Source: Photobacterium profundum SS9 (GTDB lineage Bacteria; Pseudomonadota; Gammaproteobacteria; Enterobacterales; Vibrionaceae). Taken from it: a stretch of DNA of 64,000 bases. Positions 1-10,490 of the stretch are shown here, piece by piece (within the stretch, counting starts at the first letter, position 1; each line of letters starts with the position of its first letter). The stretch is taken from positions 1,642,187 through 1,706,186 of the forward strand of contig NC_006370.1 in assembly GCF_000196255.1 (NCBI RefSeq). Reading direction: 5' to 3'. Both the position numbers and the translations under genes were made by a program. The notes under the pieces were generated by a model. The model was not told where the DNA came from. It saw only the letters and a program-made list of their open reading frames with translations, and searched no databases.

Positions 1-1684
1 GCCCAGCAGCGCTGATGAATTTAATATCCATCGGTAGTTCATCACATAATGGCTGAGTATAAAACTCGGTGACTTGTGAATGCTGACTTAACGCTGGTGT
101 GGTGTGCATAGCGGTTACACGATTCGCTGCAATGCCGCGTTTACCAAGCTTTTTGAGTAAAGCGCGACACGTCGCTTCACAACCAGCTAATACACAAGTG
201 TCACCTTGAATAATAGCAAGATAGGCCCGCGGAAATTCAGGCAACAATGCTTCAATGGTGGCTGATTCACAGCGAACAACAAAGCTATTCCACGTAATTT
301 CTTCAGCATCTGTTAATTGCCATGCTTCACGAACAGCGGTTAGCTTACCGGAAATAGCGGTGGTGAATATTGGGCTCGTTTGGGTCAGTTCGATTAATGC
401 GTGCGGATTTTTCCACACACCTAAACTCGCCCACATCGATGCTTCACCTTTAGAGTAACCTAAAGCGAAATCAGGCTTAACGGCAAACTCTTCGCAGAGT
501 AATTGAGTTAATAAGTAGCTGCTACCAACACCGGCAATGGCCAATTCACCGAGTGTCATTTCGGCTGGGTTTTCACCGTATGTCTTTTCGGCTTGTAGCA
601 TTTCTTTCAGGTTTCCTTCGCGCTCTAGTTGTGCAAAAAGTGCGGGGAAATACTGATGAAAATCACGGAACATGCCAGGGTATACAGTACCAACACCTGG
701 GTAGACAAAAGTGACACCACCTTTGCTATTGGGTGCAGGCGAGAAACAACTACCGGCTGGTGTTTTGTAATGACTTTTCTCTGCTATTACTTTTGGCAAA
801 GCATTACTGATTGCAGATATTTCCTGCAAAACAGCGGTAACAGAAGCGCCTTGCAACACGATAGTCGGTAGTGATATCGATGAAGTGGCAGAAGACGAAA
901 CGTCAGTTTGATACTGCGCTAAGTTCTTAGTCATTAAAGCAATAAGAGCAGCATTGTCATTTGGTGTTAAATCATTAGGTAAATCAGCTAAACGTTGCTT
1001 TAGCTGTTCTAATTGCACTGATAATTCTATTTCATTCAGCCCTGAGAGGACAAAGAATAAGCGAGAGGCGTTCAGTAATGATTGCGCTTTTTGTAACCCT
1101 GTTGCTTGCGTTAATACCAAGCTACTTTCTGAATCAGAATTGGCATTAAACGTTAAACTAGCTACGCGTGCTTTATGGGGCTCAGTAAACCAGTAATGGC
1201 TTGCATTGTTTGCAGCATGAGCTGCCGCGTGCAGTGTCCGGCGAGCAATATCATCAACCATGTTAAAGAAAGCGAGAAACTGCTGATCAGCAGCTAATGT
1301 TTCAGATGTTTGTTGATGACTGAGATCGGCATTTTGACGACGAGACTGGTTGAGGGCTATTTCTAGGCTATTAACAGAGCCTTCAGCAAAACCTGCAAGG
1401 TACGCGTGAGGGTGAATTTTGTTTTTAGCAGCAGCTAAACCGCTAAGCATCAGTAAACGCTGTTGTGGTTCGTTCGGCTTACATTGGAGGGTAAGTTGAA
1501 CTAGCTGACCTTGGTTTACCGCTTGAATAGCAGTTTGAAGCGCGGCATTGAAGTTGTCATTAATAGCAATATGTTGAATTGCTGGTAATGACGCTAGAAT
1601 ATCGGCAGAAAGCCCAGCAGCGTCTGCTGCTTGGGCTAAAAGAGCGATGCGCAATGGCATCGCTTTATTAGAAGTATCAGCCAC
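1..1684 (-). CDS. pfaB: PfaB, acyltransferase subunit of the omega-3 PUFA synthase (3' end cut by window edge)
   Basis: The minus-strand reading frame stays open from a GTG at 1682-1684 to the left edge, giving about 561 codons without the C-terminus. The start overlaps the pfaA stop by one base (TAGTG), so the two genes are translationally coupled; an ATG eight codons further in is an alternative start. Near residue 411 lies GYSKGEA, the nucleophilic serine motif of the malonyl/acyl transferase fold. The preceding 400 residues are the degenerate ketosynthase-like half usual for PfaB. In known Pfa systems PfaB influences whether EPA or DHA is made. Its place directly after pfaA is the standard pfaABCD order; pfaC and pfaD would lie beyond the left edge. 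Confidence 0.9.
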   Translation of the reverse strand, partial: MADTSNKAMPLRIALLAQAADAAGLSADILASLPAIQHIAINDNFNAALQTAIQAVNQGQLVQLTLQCKPNEPQQRLLMLSGLAAAKNKIHPHAYLAGFAEGSVNSLEIALNQSRRQNADLSHQQTSETLAADQQFLAFFNMVDDIARRTLHAAAHAANNASHYWFTEPHKARVASLTFNANSDSESSLVLTQATGLQKAQSLLNASRLFFVLSGLNEIELSVQLEQLKQRLADLPNDLTPNDNAALIALMTKNLAQYQTDVSSSATSSISLPTIVLQGASVTAVLQEISAISNALPKVIAEKSHYKTPAGSCFSPAPNSKGGVTFVYPGVGTVYPGMFRDFHQYFPALFAQLEREGNLKEMLQAEKTYGENPAEMTLGELAIAGVGSSYLLTQLLCEEFAVKPDFALGYSKGEASMWASLGVWKNPHALIELTQTSPIFTTAISGKLTAVREAWQLTDAEEITWNSFVVRCESATIEALLPEFPRAYLAIIQGDTCVLAGCEATCRALLKKLGKRGIAANRVTAMHTTPALSQHSQVTEFYTQPLCDELPMDIKFISAAG

Positions 1685-4600
1685 TATGACAGAAGCTCCT
1701 TCTCTGGCTCAGACTTCACCAAAAATGCCTCATTTAGGCTTTTACTGATCGTTACTTTAGCGCTTTTCATAACAGCACTTAAACGACCATCTTGATGGTA
1801 AAGCGAGATATTAGCTTGTAGTGAACGCGTCGTATTTTTAATTACGTCGAGTTCTAACCAACCTTTATCACCCGCTTGCATTGGTTCATAAGAAACAAAT
1901 TCACCAATGGCAGAAGGTAGACTTGCAGCCCCGTACTTCAAGCGCGCCCACACCAACATTGCTTGTAATAAGTAGTCTTCAGCGAAAGGCTGGCAACCAC
2001 CAAGGTGTTGGGTTGGAACGAATGCGCCACAGTCTGTATCAGCCACTGTTGGTAGCTGGCACTGTGCGAGCAAACCAGCATCATCAAAACGTTCAACCGT
2101 TGTAATACCTTGCAGTCTTGGGCCATGGAACAGGGTGCCATTACTGTATAAGGCTTTAGCTGTTGTTATGGGTTCATTTGAATTCGCTACAAAGGTTTTA
2201 GCTTGTGTTGCTGGTACGGGTTCTACAACCAGCATCGCTTTGTACTGAGGACGATCTTGGCAGCTGATCAATGCTTTGATTTGATCCGTTGCTTTTTCGT
2301 CTGGCGTCAGTGTCAATGTGAGCGTTTGTATTTCATTCGTATCAAAGATCACGCCTTTAAGCAGTTTGTAGTCGCGAACAGTAACGTTCGCTCCTAACAG
2401 TTGCTCTGCTGCTTCACGCATCCATTGAATGGCACACACTGTCGGTAACACTGGGTTACCGGCAATGCAGTGATCATTGATGAAAGGCATTGCTTTCGGG
2501 TCAAGATCGCGTGTTACAGTAATGCTTGAATTCAGCGGACTCTTTGCTACTAGCATAGACTCCGCATCAAGCTTTTTTACAGCGGCTTCCTTGTTGTCTG
2601 AACCTTGCATGCTTGTACCCACAAGCAGTTGGATACCTGTTTCACTTAGCAGCTGAGAGCTGAATAGTTCAGCACCTGCTTGAAGAGGAATCACGTATAC
2701 ACCACGGTCAGTAAACATTTTCTTCAATGCTGCGTTTACCATGCCGCCGTCCCACGGTCCCCAGTTGAAGCTCATTACTTTTGCTTCAGGGTTACGTGCA
2801 GATAGCTGTAATGCCGCTTTATTCAATATTTCATTGGACATCGCGTAATCGCTTTGTCCAGTGTTGCCGTAGAAGCCAGCTGCTGATGAGAACATCGCAA
2901 CCAGTTTTAGCTTGTCGCTGTTTAATGCGTTAAGCACTGCTTCAAGACCGCCTACTTTAGTGCCGTAAACAAGGTTTAACTCATCAAGCGTTTTATCTTG
3001 AATATGCTTGTCAGCCAGTACGCCTGCGCCGTGAATAAGACCTGTAATATCATTGAACTGAGACAGTGTTTTAGCAACAGAATCACTGCTTGATACGTCA
3101 AGGCTTATGTATTCAGCACTCGCACCCACATTAGCAAATGCAGAAAGAGCAGTGTTAATTTCAAGGCTGCTTAATACAGGCTTGAGTAACGCATCTACTT
3201 TCTTCGGTGTTGGTTTCTCACCAGATGTTTGAATATGGCGAATGGCTGCTGGCTTTAGCTCGTTTGCTTGTTTACCTTGTGCCCATTCTGGCAGTTCGTT
3301 TGCCGTAATATGCTGACTACGACCTGCAAGAATGAAGTGTGATTTGCACTGTTTAGCCAGTGTTAATGCACATTCAAACGTAACGCCTTTCGCGCCGCCA
3401 GTCACAAGCACGTTATCGTTCTTGTCCAGTTTTGCTGAGGCATTTTTTGTTAGAGCAGTACCTGCATTGGTTGCAATCAGTGTTGCTCGACCAGATTCGC
3501 CGTTATTCGCATCAGCCAGACCCACCTCAACAGTGTGAGTATCGATATCGAATAATTCGGCTGTTACTGCTTCTGCAAGATGACGAGCATCAAGCGTTGG
3601 CGCAACATCCAGTGCGCGACAGAATACTGTTGACCATTCGTGGCTCAATGTTTTCGTTAAACCAGATAATGCCGCTTGGTTCAATTCTGCATTGATAAGT
3701 TGTTCTGCATTCAAGTAACCAAAGCCACCATCAATACGACTTACCGTAAAGAAGGCACTGCGGTTTTTTGCTGCGTTTAACTGAGTTTTAAGCAATTTCG
3801 CGAATAGGAAAGCCATAGAAATGCTTTCTTTTGCCGTTGCATGCAATGTTACAGCTGTTGCTTTATCTGTTTTAGCATCGGTTGCAAGAGGCTGTAAGTG
3901 AATGAATCCACCAATTTCTTTTTGCTTGCTCTCAATGTCTGAAATAACAGTTTTGATACTAGCGTCATCAATGCTTGCTAATGTGTAGCTCGCGATTTCG
4001 CTGTTTAACGGTGACGCGGCAGATAGAGGACTACGTACAACAGCAACTTGAAGGCCGTTTGCACTTAACTTTTCTGCTAGAACACCCGCATTGTGACCAT
4101 CATCGGTAATCACGATACAAGCTTCTTTGGAAAAACAGTCTACTAATTTATCTACCGCTGGTAACTTTTTTAGCGCCACCTCGCTGTGAGGAGGAAGCTC
4201 TACATTGCTTGTTTCTGCAATCGCTTCTACAAGGTTTTCAACAGCAGGTGCAGAAGGTGCTGCTACTGCTGAAGTATTAGAAAGCTTGCTTTGCATGTAA
4301 GCAACGATTTCGCCCAGTGTACGACACTCCGCTAAATCTTCAGGGTTAAGCTCTGGCAAGCCCGGTAGTTGGTCTTGCACGGTACCTAGAATTTCAACAC
4401 GCTTGATAGAGTCGATACCAAGGTCTGCTTCCATGTCCATTGCAAGGTCTAGCATTTCTGCTGGATAACCTGTTTTATCGGCAACTACATTCATCATCGT
4501 GTTTTGAACATGTGCTGCGTCTAAGCCGTTTGTTGCAGGAGCCGTTGCTACTGGTGCTGCTACTGTTTGTACCGCTACATTTTGTGTAGAGGCTGCTGGT

Positions 4601-7600
4601 AGTTTGCTGTTCATGTAGTCAACGATTTCGCCCAGTGTACGACACTCAGCTAAATCTTCAGGGTTCAGCTCAGGTAAGCCCGGTAGTTGGTCTTGCACGG
4701 TACCTAGAATTTCAACACGCTTGATCGAGTCGATACCAAGGTCTGCTTCCATGTCCATTGCAAAGTCTAGCATTTCTGCTGGGTAGCCAGTTTTATCGGC
4801 AACCACCTCAAGCATTGTGCCTTGAACTTGTGCTGCATCTAAACCGTTTGATGCTGACGCGACTGGAGCAGCTGTTTGAATCGCTACATTTTGTGTAGAG
4901 ACAGCAGGTAATTTGCTGTTCATGTAATCAACGATTTCGCCTAGCGTACGACACTCAGCTAAATCTTCGGGGTTCAGTTCTGGTAAGCCCGGTAGTTGGT
5001 CTTGCACGGTACCTAGAATTTCAACACGTTTGATAGAGTCGATACCCAAATCTGCTTCCATGTCCATTGCAAGGTCTAGCATTTCAGTTGGGTAGCCAGT
5101 CTTATCTGCAACAACGTCTAGCATTGTGGTTTGCACTTGTGCTGCGTCTAAACCGTTTGATGCTGACGCGACTGGAGCAGAAGCAACAGGTGCAGCTACT
5201 GCAGACGCTGCAGGAAGCTTGCTGTTCATGTAGCTTACGATTTCACCTAGCGTACGACATTCAGCCAAATCTTCAGGGCTTAACTCAGGAAGCGTCGGTA
5301 GCTGGTCTTGAACCGTACCAAGAATTTCAACACGCTTAATAGAGTCGATACCCAAATCTGCTTCCATATCCATTTCTAGATCAAGCATTTCGGTTGGGTA
5401 ACCCGTCTTATCTGCAACCACTTCAAGCATTGTGCTTTGAACTTGTGCTGCGTCTAAGCCGTTTGATGCTGACGTTACTGGAGCAGATGCAGCAGCTGCT
5501 GGCATTTTACTGTTCATGTAAGTCACGATTTCGCGCAGTGTACGACACTCTGCTAAATCTTCAGGGCTTAGCTCTGGCAGGTTTGGCATTTGGTCTTGCA
5601 CTGTACCTAGAATCTCAACACGTTTAATCGAGTCGATACCTAGGTCTGCTTCCATATCCATATCAAGATCTAACATCTCGGTAGGGTAGCCAGTTTTCTC
5701 CGCAACCACTTCCAGCATAACTTGTTCTGGATTCGCAGTTTGAACTGCTGCTTGTGGTGCTACAGCTGCTTGAACAACAGGTGTTGGTTTAACTGTCTGT
5801 GTAACAGGTGCCGCGATTGGTGCTGAAGCGACAGGCGCTGATTGTTGAGTTTGAATAACAGCCTTAATTGGCGTAGGTGTCGCGACTGGCGCAGCAACTA
5901 CTGGCGTAACTACTGGTGCAGCAGGAGCCGGAGCCACTGATACTTGCTGAATTGGCGTCTGATAAACAGGAACCTGATGAGCAGGCGCTTGTGAAGTCAA
6001 CATACCTAACGCAGAGTTATTGCTGTTTGCTTGTAATTCAAGGTAGTGGGCATGTGCTTTTAACGTTTCAGCTTGGTGCTGGTGGAATAGCTCCATTGAA
6101 CGTTGTAGGCTTTCTGGAATCGCAATACCAGCCGTTGCCATTTTAGCTTGTTCTGTCATCAATGCCGTGAACGTATCACCGTATTGCTGAGGAATTGCTA
6201 AGAACTGCTGATGAAGTTCAGCTGCCTGCTGTTGTGCACTGAAGAAAGCATGCAACGATGCCTCGCCGACTGGCAGTTGTGACGTTGCTTGTGTAACAAC
6301 TTGAGCTGGCGCTGTTGTTACCACTGGCTGTGGCGCTGCTTGTGCTGTTGACTGTACAGTTACAGCCTGCGTTGGCGCTGCAGCAACGGGTACTTCACGA
6401 ATTTCCGTTTTAATCACTTCTTTTTCCACAATCTTCTCAACGACTTTTTCAACGATTTCAGTTTTTGTGCTTACTTCGCCAGTTGTTAATGACTTCGCCA
6501 TTTTTGCACGAGTAGCTGGACTGATGTAATTCGCTGCGTTTAGTTTGATGTTCATTGGTGATGTTGCTGCTGGTGGCGCAATCTCTGCTTGATACGGGTC
6601 GATATTGTCTAGCGAGATACCGACAACAGCGAGTTGAACTGCGGCTAAGCGTAATTGCTGATCACTATCACCCTTAGGGTTCGGGTTAATACTGATCGTG
6701 CAAAGCTCATCGGCTTTATTGGTTAACGTCTTCTCAACGAGCTTTTGTAGAATGTTCTTTGGTCCGAACTCAACAAAGACACGTGCGCCAGCATCATACA
6801 TAGCTTCAAGCTGTGTGCTGAAACGAACAGATTGCAACATATGTTGCTTGAACGCTTTCTTAATGGCCTTGCCATCGTTCTTATGCAGTTCACCGGTTGC
6901 ATTTGAATACAACGGCAATGCTGGAGTGCTGAACGTTGCTTTATCAATAGCTGCTGCAAAAGGTTTTTGCGCGTGAGCAACTAATGGCGTGTGGAAAGCG
7001 CCAGAAACAGGAAGAGGAATCGCTTTGAAGCCTTGCTCTGTTAGTGCTTTTGCAGCAAGTTGAGCACTGTCGGTAGGGCCCGCAATAACTAGTTGTGTTG
7101 GTGCGTTGTAATTAGCAATGCTTACGCCTTCAAATGCACTAATGCACTTTTCAACATCTGCCAGCTTATCAGCGTCAAGAATAACAGCGTACATTGTACC
7201 GCTATCACCTTCTGCTGGTGTTGCTGCCATTGCGTTACCGCGTGCAAAAGCAAGCTGGTAGTAATCATCTTGAGAGATAACACCAGAAGCGCATAGGGCA
7301 CTTAACTCACCGAAGCTGTGACCTGCAACCATGTCGGCTTTAAAGCCTGCTTGCGTTAGTAGTTCAAACTGGCCCATCGACATCACACCGATTGCACTCT
7401 GTGCATTAGCGGTATTAGTCAGTAAAGCCTCTTGTGCTTGTGTACTTTCTTTATTGAACATTGGAATAGGGAACAGAACCTGTGACAGTGCTGTTTTCTT
7501 ATTCTGACCAAATACTTGATCGGCTTTCGCTAACTGTTGGCGCATTTCAGGGTAATGGCACGCTAGCTCACGGCCCATGTTGAGGTACTGTGAACCTTGA

Positions 7601-9408
7601 CCGGCAAACAATGCAGCAACTTTTGCTGAATCATTGCCGCTTACAAGCGCTGATTCGCGGTAGCTTGTGCCACTAGGAAGCTGCCAGTGCGCTTTAGTTT
7701 GGCTTTCTAGGTTTGAAATCGCTTGAGCAAGCTGGGTGTTTAGCTCTTCGCCTGTTTTAACAGCTAGACCTAAACGTGCATGTGATACTTCGATGCTGCG
7801 TAAACCATGGCTTTCAGCCAGTGTTTCAAGATTCACGCTATCGTTTGCAAGGTTAGCTGATGTCTCTTTTAAGCTAGCAATCAGTGCTTCGCGAGACGCA
7901 GCGCTAAACAATAACGTTTGTGCGACTTGGCGCTGACGGTATTTGTCACCGCGTGCATGTTCTGGTGTGTATTCTTCCAATACAATGTGGAAGTTTGTAC
8001 CACCGAAACCAAATGAACTGACACCAGCACGACGCGGTGTACCATCGACACGTTGCATCCATGGACGCGTCTGTGTATTGAGGTAGAAAGGCGAGTCTTC
8101 AATATTCAGTTTAGGGTTAGGGCTGGTTACATTGATTGTTGGCGGCAGTACTTTATGGTGCAGTGCTAAAGACGCTTTGATTAGACCCGCAGTACCCGCT
8201 GTTGATTTAGTGTGACCAATCTGTGATTTCACTGAACCTAATGCGATGTGTTGCTTTTCGTCATTGCCTTCACTGAATACAGAGTTAAGACCACTGAATT
8301 CTGCCACATCACCTGCTGCTGTGCCTGTGCCGTGGGCTTCAAGTAAGCCAAGTGTGTGCGGTGCGAAACCTGCATCGTCGTAAGCACGTTTAAGTGCCTT
8401 AGCCTGACCTTCAGGACGAGGCGCATAAATACTCTTAAATTTACCGTCTGAAGATGCACCAACACCTTTAATCACGGAATAGATACGGTCGCCATCACGC
8501 TCTGCGTCTTCAAGACGTTTAAGCGCAATCATACCGATACCTTCACCAATCATCATACCTTTCGAGTCAATATCGAATGGTTGAATTGTTTCGTTTGTCG
8601 TGAATGCCGGTGTTTTAGAGAAGCTCATGTACATGGTTGGTGAGTTATCGGTACACACACCACCTGTAATCATCATTTCGCTGCGGCCTTCAACAAGCTC
8701 GCTTAATGCCATACGCAATGCAGCAAGAGAGCCTGCACATGCTGCATCAACGACACAGTTCATGCCACCAAGGTCGAAGCGGTTAGCAATACGGCCGGAA
8801 ATAACGTTACCCAGTGAACCAGGGAATGAATTTTCTTCCCAGTGAATGTATTGATCTTGGAATTTCTTAATCAGCATTTCACTGTCTTCGTCAGTGATAC
8901 CACTGTTTTTGAATACTTTTTTGAGAACAGGGTATTGAAGACGAGCGTTAAGGCTTTGACTGATCTTCTGACCACCACCCACACCAAGGGTAATACCGAT
9001 TTTATCACGGTCGTATGTTTCCGGAAGTTTGGCATCAGCCAATACTTCTTTTGCTACGATCAGTGAAAGTAGCTGTGACGTATCAGTTAGCTCAAGAATG
9101 TTAGGCGGAAGCCCGAATTCCATTGGGTTGAAATCAACTTCAGGTATAAAGCCACCACGCTTACAGTAAGACTTATCCGGTGTGCTTTTGTTTGCATCGT
9201 AATAATCTTCTGGGCGCCAGTGAGTTTCAGGCACTTCTGTAATAGCATCAATTTTCTCGCTGATAAGATCCCAGAACTTATTCAAGTAACGGGAATTCGC
9301 AAACATACTCGCCATGCCAACAATCGCAATTGGCATGTCTTTAAGACGTTTATTGAGTCGCGTATCTTCCTGCGATTCAGACGTGGTTTTCGGGGTTTGG
9401 CTCATCAT
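1684..9408 (-). CDS. pfaA: PfaA, multidomain omega-3 polyunsaturated fatty acid synthase subunit
   Basis: This protein of about 2574 residues is a polyketide-synthase-like megaenzyme. Visible domains in order are a ketosynthase (residues ~25-480, active cysteine in DAACAGS near 224), a malonyl transferase (GHSFGE, Ser near 698), an Ala/Pro/Gln/Val-rich linker, and five acyl carrier domains each with LGIDSIKRVEI (serines near 1260, 1356, 1458, 1561 and 1667). Next comes a ketoreductase (VTGGAKGV near 2000, Tyr in GQSDYAMSN near 2190) and a C-terminal dehydratase-like hotdog region. I chose the ATG at 9406-9408 (the next codon is also ATG) because GGAG lies just upstream; a longer frame to 9429 has no ribosome site. 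It should load malonyl units and carry the growing polyene for EPA or DHA. Confidence 0.95.
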   Translation of the reverse strand: MMSQTPKTTSESQEDTRLNKRLKDMPIAIVGMASMFANSRYLNKFWDLISEKIDAITEVPETHWRPEDYYDANKSTPDKSYCKRGGFIPEVDFNPMEFGLPPNILELTDTSQLLSLIVAKEVLADAKLPETYDRDKIGITLGVGGGQKISQSLNARLQYPVLKKVFKNSGITDEDSEMLIKKFQDQYIHWEENSFPGSLGNVISGRIANRFDLGGMNCVVDAACAGSLAALRMALSELVEGRSEMMITGGVCTDNSPTMYMSFSKTPAFTTNETIQPFDIDSKGMMIGEGIGMIALKRLEDAERDGDRIYSVIKGVGASSDGKFKSIYAPRPEGQAKALKRAYDDAGFAPHTLGLLEAHGTGTAAGDVAEFSGLNSVFSEGNDEKQHIALGSVKSQIGHTKSTAGTAGLIKASLALHHKVLPPTINVTSPNPKLNIEDSPFYLNTQTRPWMQRVDGTPRRAGVSSFGFGGTNFHIVLEEYTPEHARGDKYRQRQVAQTLLFSAASREALIASLKETSANLANDSVNLETLAESHGLRSIEVSHARLGLAVKTGEELNTQLAQAISNLESQTKAHWQLPSGTSYRESALVSGNDSAKVAALFAGQGSQYLNMGRELACHYPEMRQQLAKADQVFGQNKKTALSQVLFPIPMFNKESTQAQEALLTNTANAQSAIGVMSMGQFELLTQAGFKADMVAGHSFGELSALCASGVISQDDYYQLAFARGNAMAATPAEGDSGTMYAVILDADKLADVEKCISAFEGVSIANYNAPTQLVIAGPTDSAQLAAKALTEQGFKAIPLPVSGAFHTPLVAHAQKPFAAAIDKATFSTPALPLYSNATGELHKNDGKAIKKAFKQHMLQSVRFSTQLEAMYDAGARVFVEFGPKNILQKLVEKTLTNKADELCTISINPNPKGDSDQQLRLAAVQLAVVGISLDNIDPYQAEIAPPAATSPMNIKLNAANYISPATRAKMAKSLTTGEVSTKTEIVEKVVEKIVEKEVIKTEIREVPVAAAPTQAVTVQSTAQAAPQPVVTTAPAQVVTQATSQLPVGEASLHAFFSAQQQAAELHQQFLAIPQQYGDTFTALMTEQAKMATAGIAIPESLQRSMELFHQHQAETLKAHAHYLELQANSNNSALGMLTSQAPAHQVPVYQTPIQQVSVAPAPAAPVVTPVVAAPVATPTPIKAVIQTQQSAPVASAPIAAPVTQTVKPTPVVQAAVAPQAAVQTANPEQVMLEVVAEKTGYPTEMLDLDMDMEADLGIDSIKRVEILGTVQDQMPNLPELSPEDLAECRTLREIVTYMNSKMPAAAASAPVTSASNGLDAAQVQSTMLEVVADKTGYPTEMLDLEMDMEADLGIDSIKRVEILGTVQDQLPTLPELSPEDLAECRTLGEIVSYMNSKLPAASAVAAPVASAPVASASNGLDAAQVQTTMLDVVADKTGYPTEMLDLAMDMEADLGIDSIKRVEILGTVQDQLPGLPELNPEDLAECRTLGEIVDYMNSKLPAVSTQNVAIQTAAPVASASNGLDAAQVQGTMLEVVADKTGYPAEMLDFAMDMEADLGIDSIKRVEILGTVQDQLPGLPELNPEDLAECRTLGEIVDYMNSKLPAASTQNVAVQTVAAPVATAPATNGLDAAHVQNTMMNVVADKTGYPAEMLDLAMDMEADLGIDSIKRVEILGTVQDQLPGLPELNPEDLAECRTLGEIVAYMQSKLSNTSAVAAPSAPAVENLVEAIAETSNVELPPHSEVALKKLPAVDKLVDCFSKEACIVITDDGHNAGVLAEKLSANGLQVAVVRSPLSAASPLNSEIASYTLASIDDASIKTVISDIESKQKEIGGFIHLQPLATDAKTDKATAVTLHATAKESISMAFLFAKLLKTQLNAAKNRSAFFTVSRIDGGFGYLNAEQLINAELNQAALSGLTKTLSHEWSTVFCRALDVAPTLDARHLAEAVTAELFDIDTHTVEVGLADANNGESGRATLIATNAGTALTKNASAKLDKNDNVLVTGGAKGVTFECALTLAKQCKSHFILAGRSQHITANELPEWAQGKQANELKPAAIRHIQTSGEKPTPKKVDALLKPVLSSLEINTALSAFANVGASAEYISLDVSSSDSVAKTLSQFNDITGLIHGAGVLADKHIQDKTLDELNLVYGTKVGGLEAVLNALNSDKLKLVAMFSSAAGFYGNTGQSDYAMSNEILNKAALQLSARNPEAKVMSFNWGPWDGGMVNAALKKMFTDRGVYVIPLQAGAELFSSQLLSETGIQLLVGTSMQGSDNKEAAVKKLDAESMLVAKSPLNSSITVTRDLDPKAMPFINDHCIAGNPVLPTVCAIQWMREAAEQLLGANVTVRDYKLLKGVIFDTNEIQTLTLTLTPDEKATDQIKALISCQDRPQYKAMLVVEPVPATQAKTFVANSNEPITTAKALYSNGTLFHGPRLQGITTVERFDDAGLLAQCQLPTVADTDCGAFVPTQHLGGCQPFAEDYLLQAMLVWARLKYGAASLPSAIGEFVSYEPMQAGDKGWLELDVIKNTTRSLQANISLYHQDGRLSAVMKSAKVTISKSLNEAFLVKSEPEKELLS
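4285..5725 (-). repeat. Five tandem acyl carrier domain repeats inside pfaA
   Basis: Five near-identical coding units each carry the phosphopantetheine serine motif LGIDSIKRVEI. The serine codons lie at 5629-5631, 5341-5343, 5035-5037, 4726-4728 and 4408-4410, so the periods are 288, 306, 309 and 318 bases. The length differences sit in Ala/Pro/Val-rich linkers, some carrying a repeated TQNVA peptide. DNA identity is highest in the later copies, which suggests recent duplication or gene conversion. Five copies match what is known for Photobacterium and Moritella PfaA; related systems vary in number. Confidence 0.93.
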
Positions 9409-10435
9409 GAGTCTCCGCTTAACACCCAAGAGCTGGGCGTTATATATTCGGTGTGGGCGTTGCGATTAGGCAACTGGTGAAAAATAAGAGTGAAAAAATG
9501 GCATAACGCATGTGTGAGTACAGGCGCTAAAAATTGATTGGCAGCGTCATGGCTTCGGAATGTACGAGTAGAAAGATTATGCATATTTATGACTGCATTT
9601 TTTTGACATTCGACGATGCACAGTTGTGCTTTCATTCGTAACGGTAATATCCATCATAATCCTGCTGTACTACTGCTGCGATTATCAAATAAGGAGGCAC
9701 TTACCATCCCTAATGAAAGCATGCTTAATCAGTTAATGGTTGAGCAGACTACCCGAGGACGCTTTTCGTTACAATCACTGGAGCAAGAGGTTGGATCACT
9801 TAAGACCAGTTTTAAAAAGCAATTTCCGAGCATTTGTAATGTTTAGGTTATTAAGTTATTGATTATATACCTATAACCCCACTAAATTAGTGTAAATACT
9901 CAAATGCAATTGAAAATATGACCTATGCCGCACTTTTGTAAATAAGTGTGATGTAACAGCTGATACCAACGGGTTTGTGAGCTTAGTTGCAACAAAAAGT
10001 TCTTAGGCAAGATAGTAGATGATTACACTTTTTTACCCTCATAAACAGGTAACTTGTTGGCAGGTTATGAGTGGATATAAAAGATATACCTGATTACTAG
10101 AAAGGATATTTTTTTGTCATCTTCAAGTGCTATTTAGTTATGGCTCTGTCTTCTGCATCAACGTATTGGTTATATGATCAAAATTGGTGTTATTGAAACC
10201 TCTGAATCAAGTGAATTGTTAGGAAAAAGCAAACTAAGGCTCAGTCATAACGAGTTAATTAAAGTGACTTATTATCGTAAAGTTGACACAAAAAATGCGG
10301 GTTATTTGTACGAATTAAGTGAGGGCTATCAATTGGTTGGAAGTTTTCCCTAACTAACAGCGGTGACTATATAATTTGATGACTTGAATTCGAGAGGGAA
10401 AACGCTCTAAAAGCCAATGATGAAATGAGATGGTA
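9409..10435. other. 1-kb pfaA upstream region, no convincing gene
   Basis: This stretch separates pfaA from the thioesterase gene and should hold the pfa promoter. Two short plus-strand frames exist. One at 9616-9846 (76 codons) has no ribosome site and resembles nothing I know. One at 10174-10353 (59 residues, starting MIKIGVIETS) has an even composition but also lacks a Shine-Dalgarno. Neither is strong enough to call a gene. I did not find the pfaR regulator that precedes pfaA in some Shewanella. Confidence 0.4.
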
Positions 10436-10471
10436 CTGCCATTCACATGTAGCTCTACATATGAATGGCAG
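10436..10471. repeat. Near-perfect 17-bp inverted repeat (hairpin) downstream of the thioesterase gene
   Basis: Arms at 10436-10452 and 10455-10471 pair with one mismatch and an almost absent loop. The structure begins 20 bases past the thioesterase stop codon. It lacks a T-run on either side, so it is not a classic intrinsic terminator, though it could still end or stabilise the transcript or extrude as a cruciform. Confidence 0.6.
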
Positions 10472-10490
10472 ACAGTGCATAAATGTGAAT

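Noticed and set aside
5067..5627. Plus-strand open frames rich in leucine and glutamine within pfaA
   Set aside because: They are antisense shadows of the ACP repeats and have no ribosome sites or family features.
4285..5725. Regular repeats that could suggest a CRISPR array or satellite
   Set aside because: The repeats are in frame inside pfaA and encode acyl carrier domains; unit lengths of about 300 bases do not fit CRISPR.
9409..9429. Seven extra N-terminal residues for PfaA
   Set aside because: No ribosome site precedes the upstream start, while GGAG stands just before the ATG pair at 9403-9408.
9405..9635. Minus-strand frame of 76 codons overlapping the pfaA start
   Set aside because: It overlaps the pfaA ribosome site and start, and has no recognisable product.
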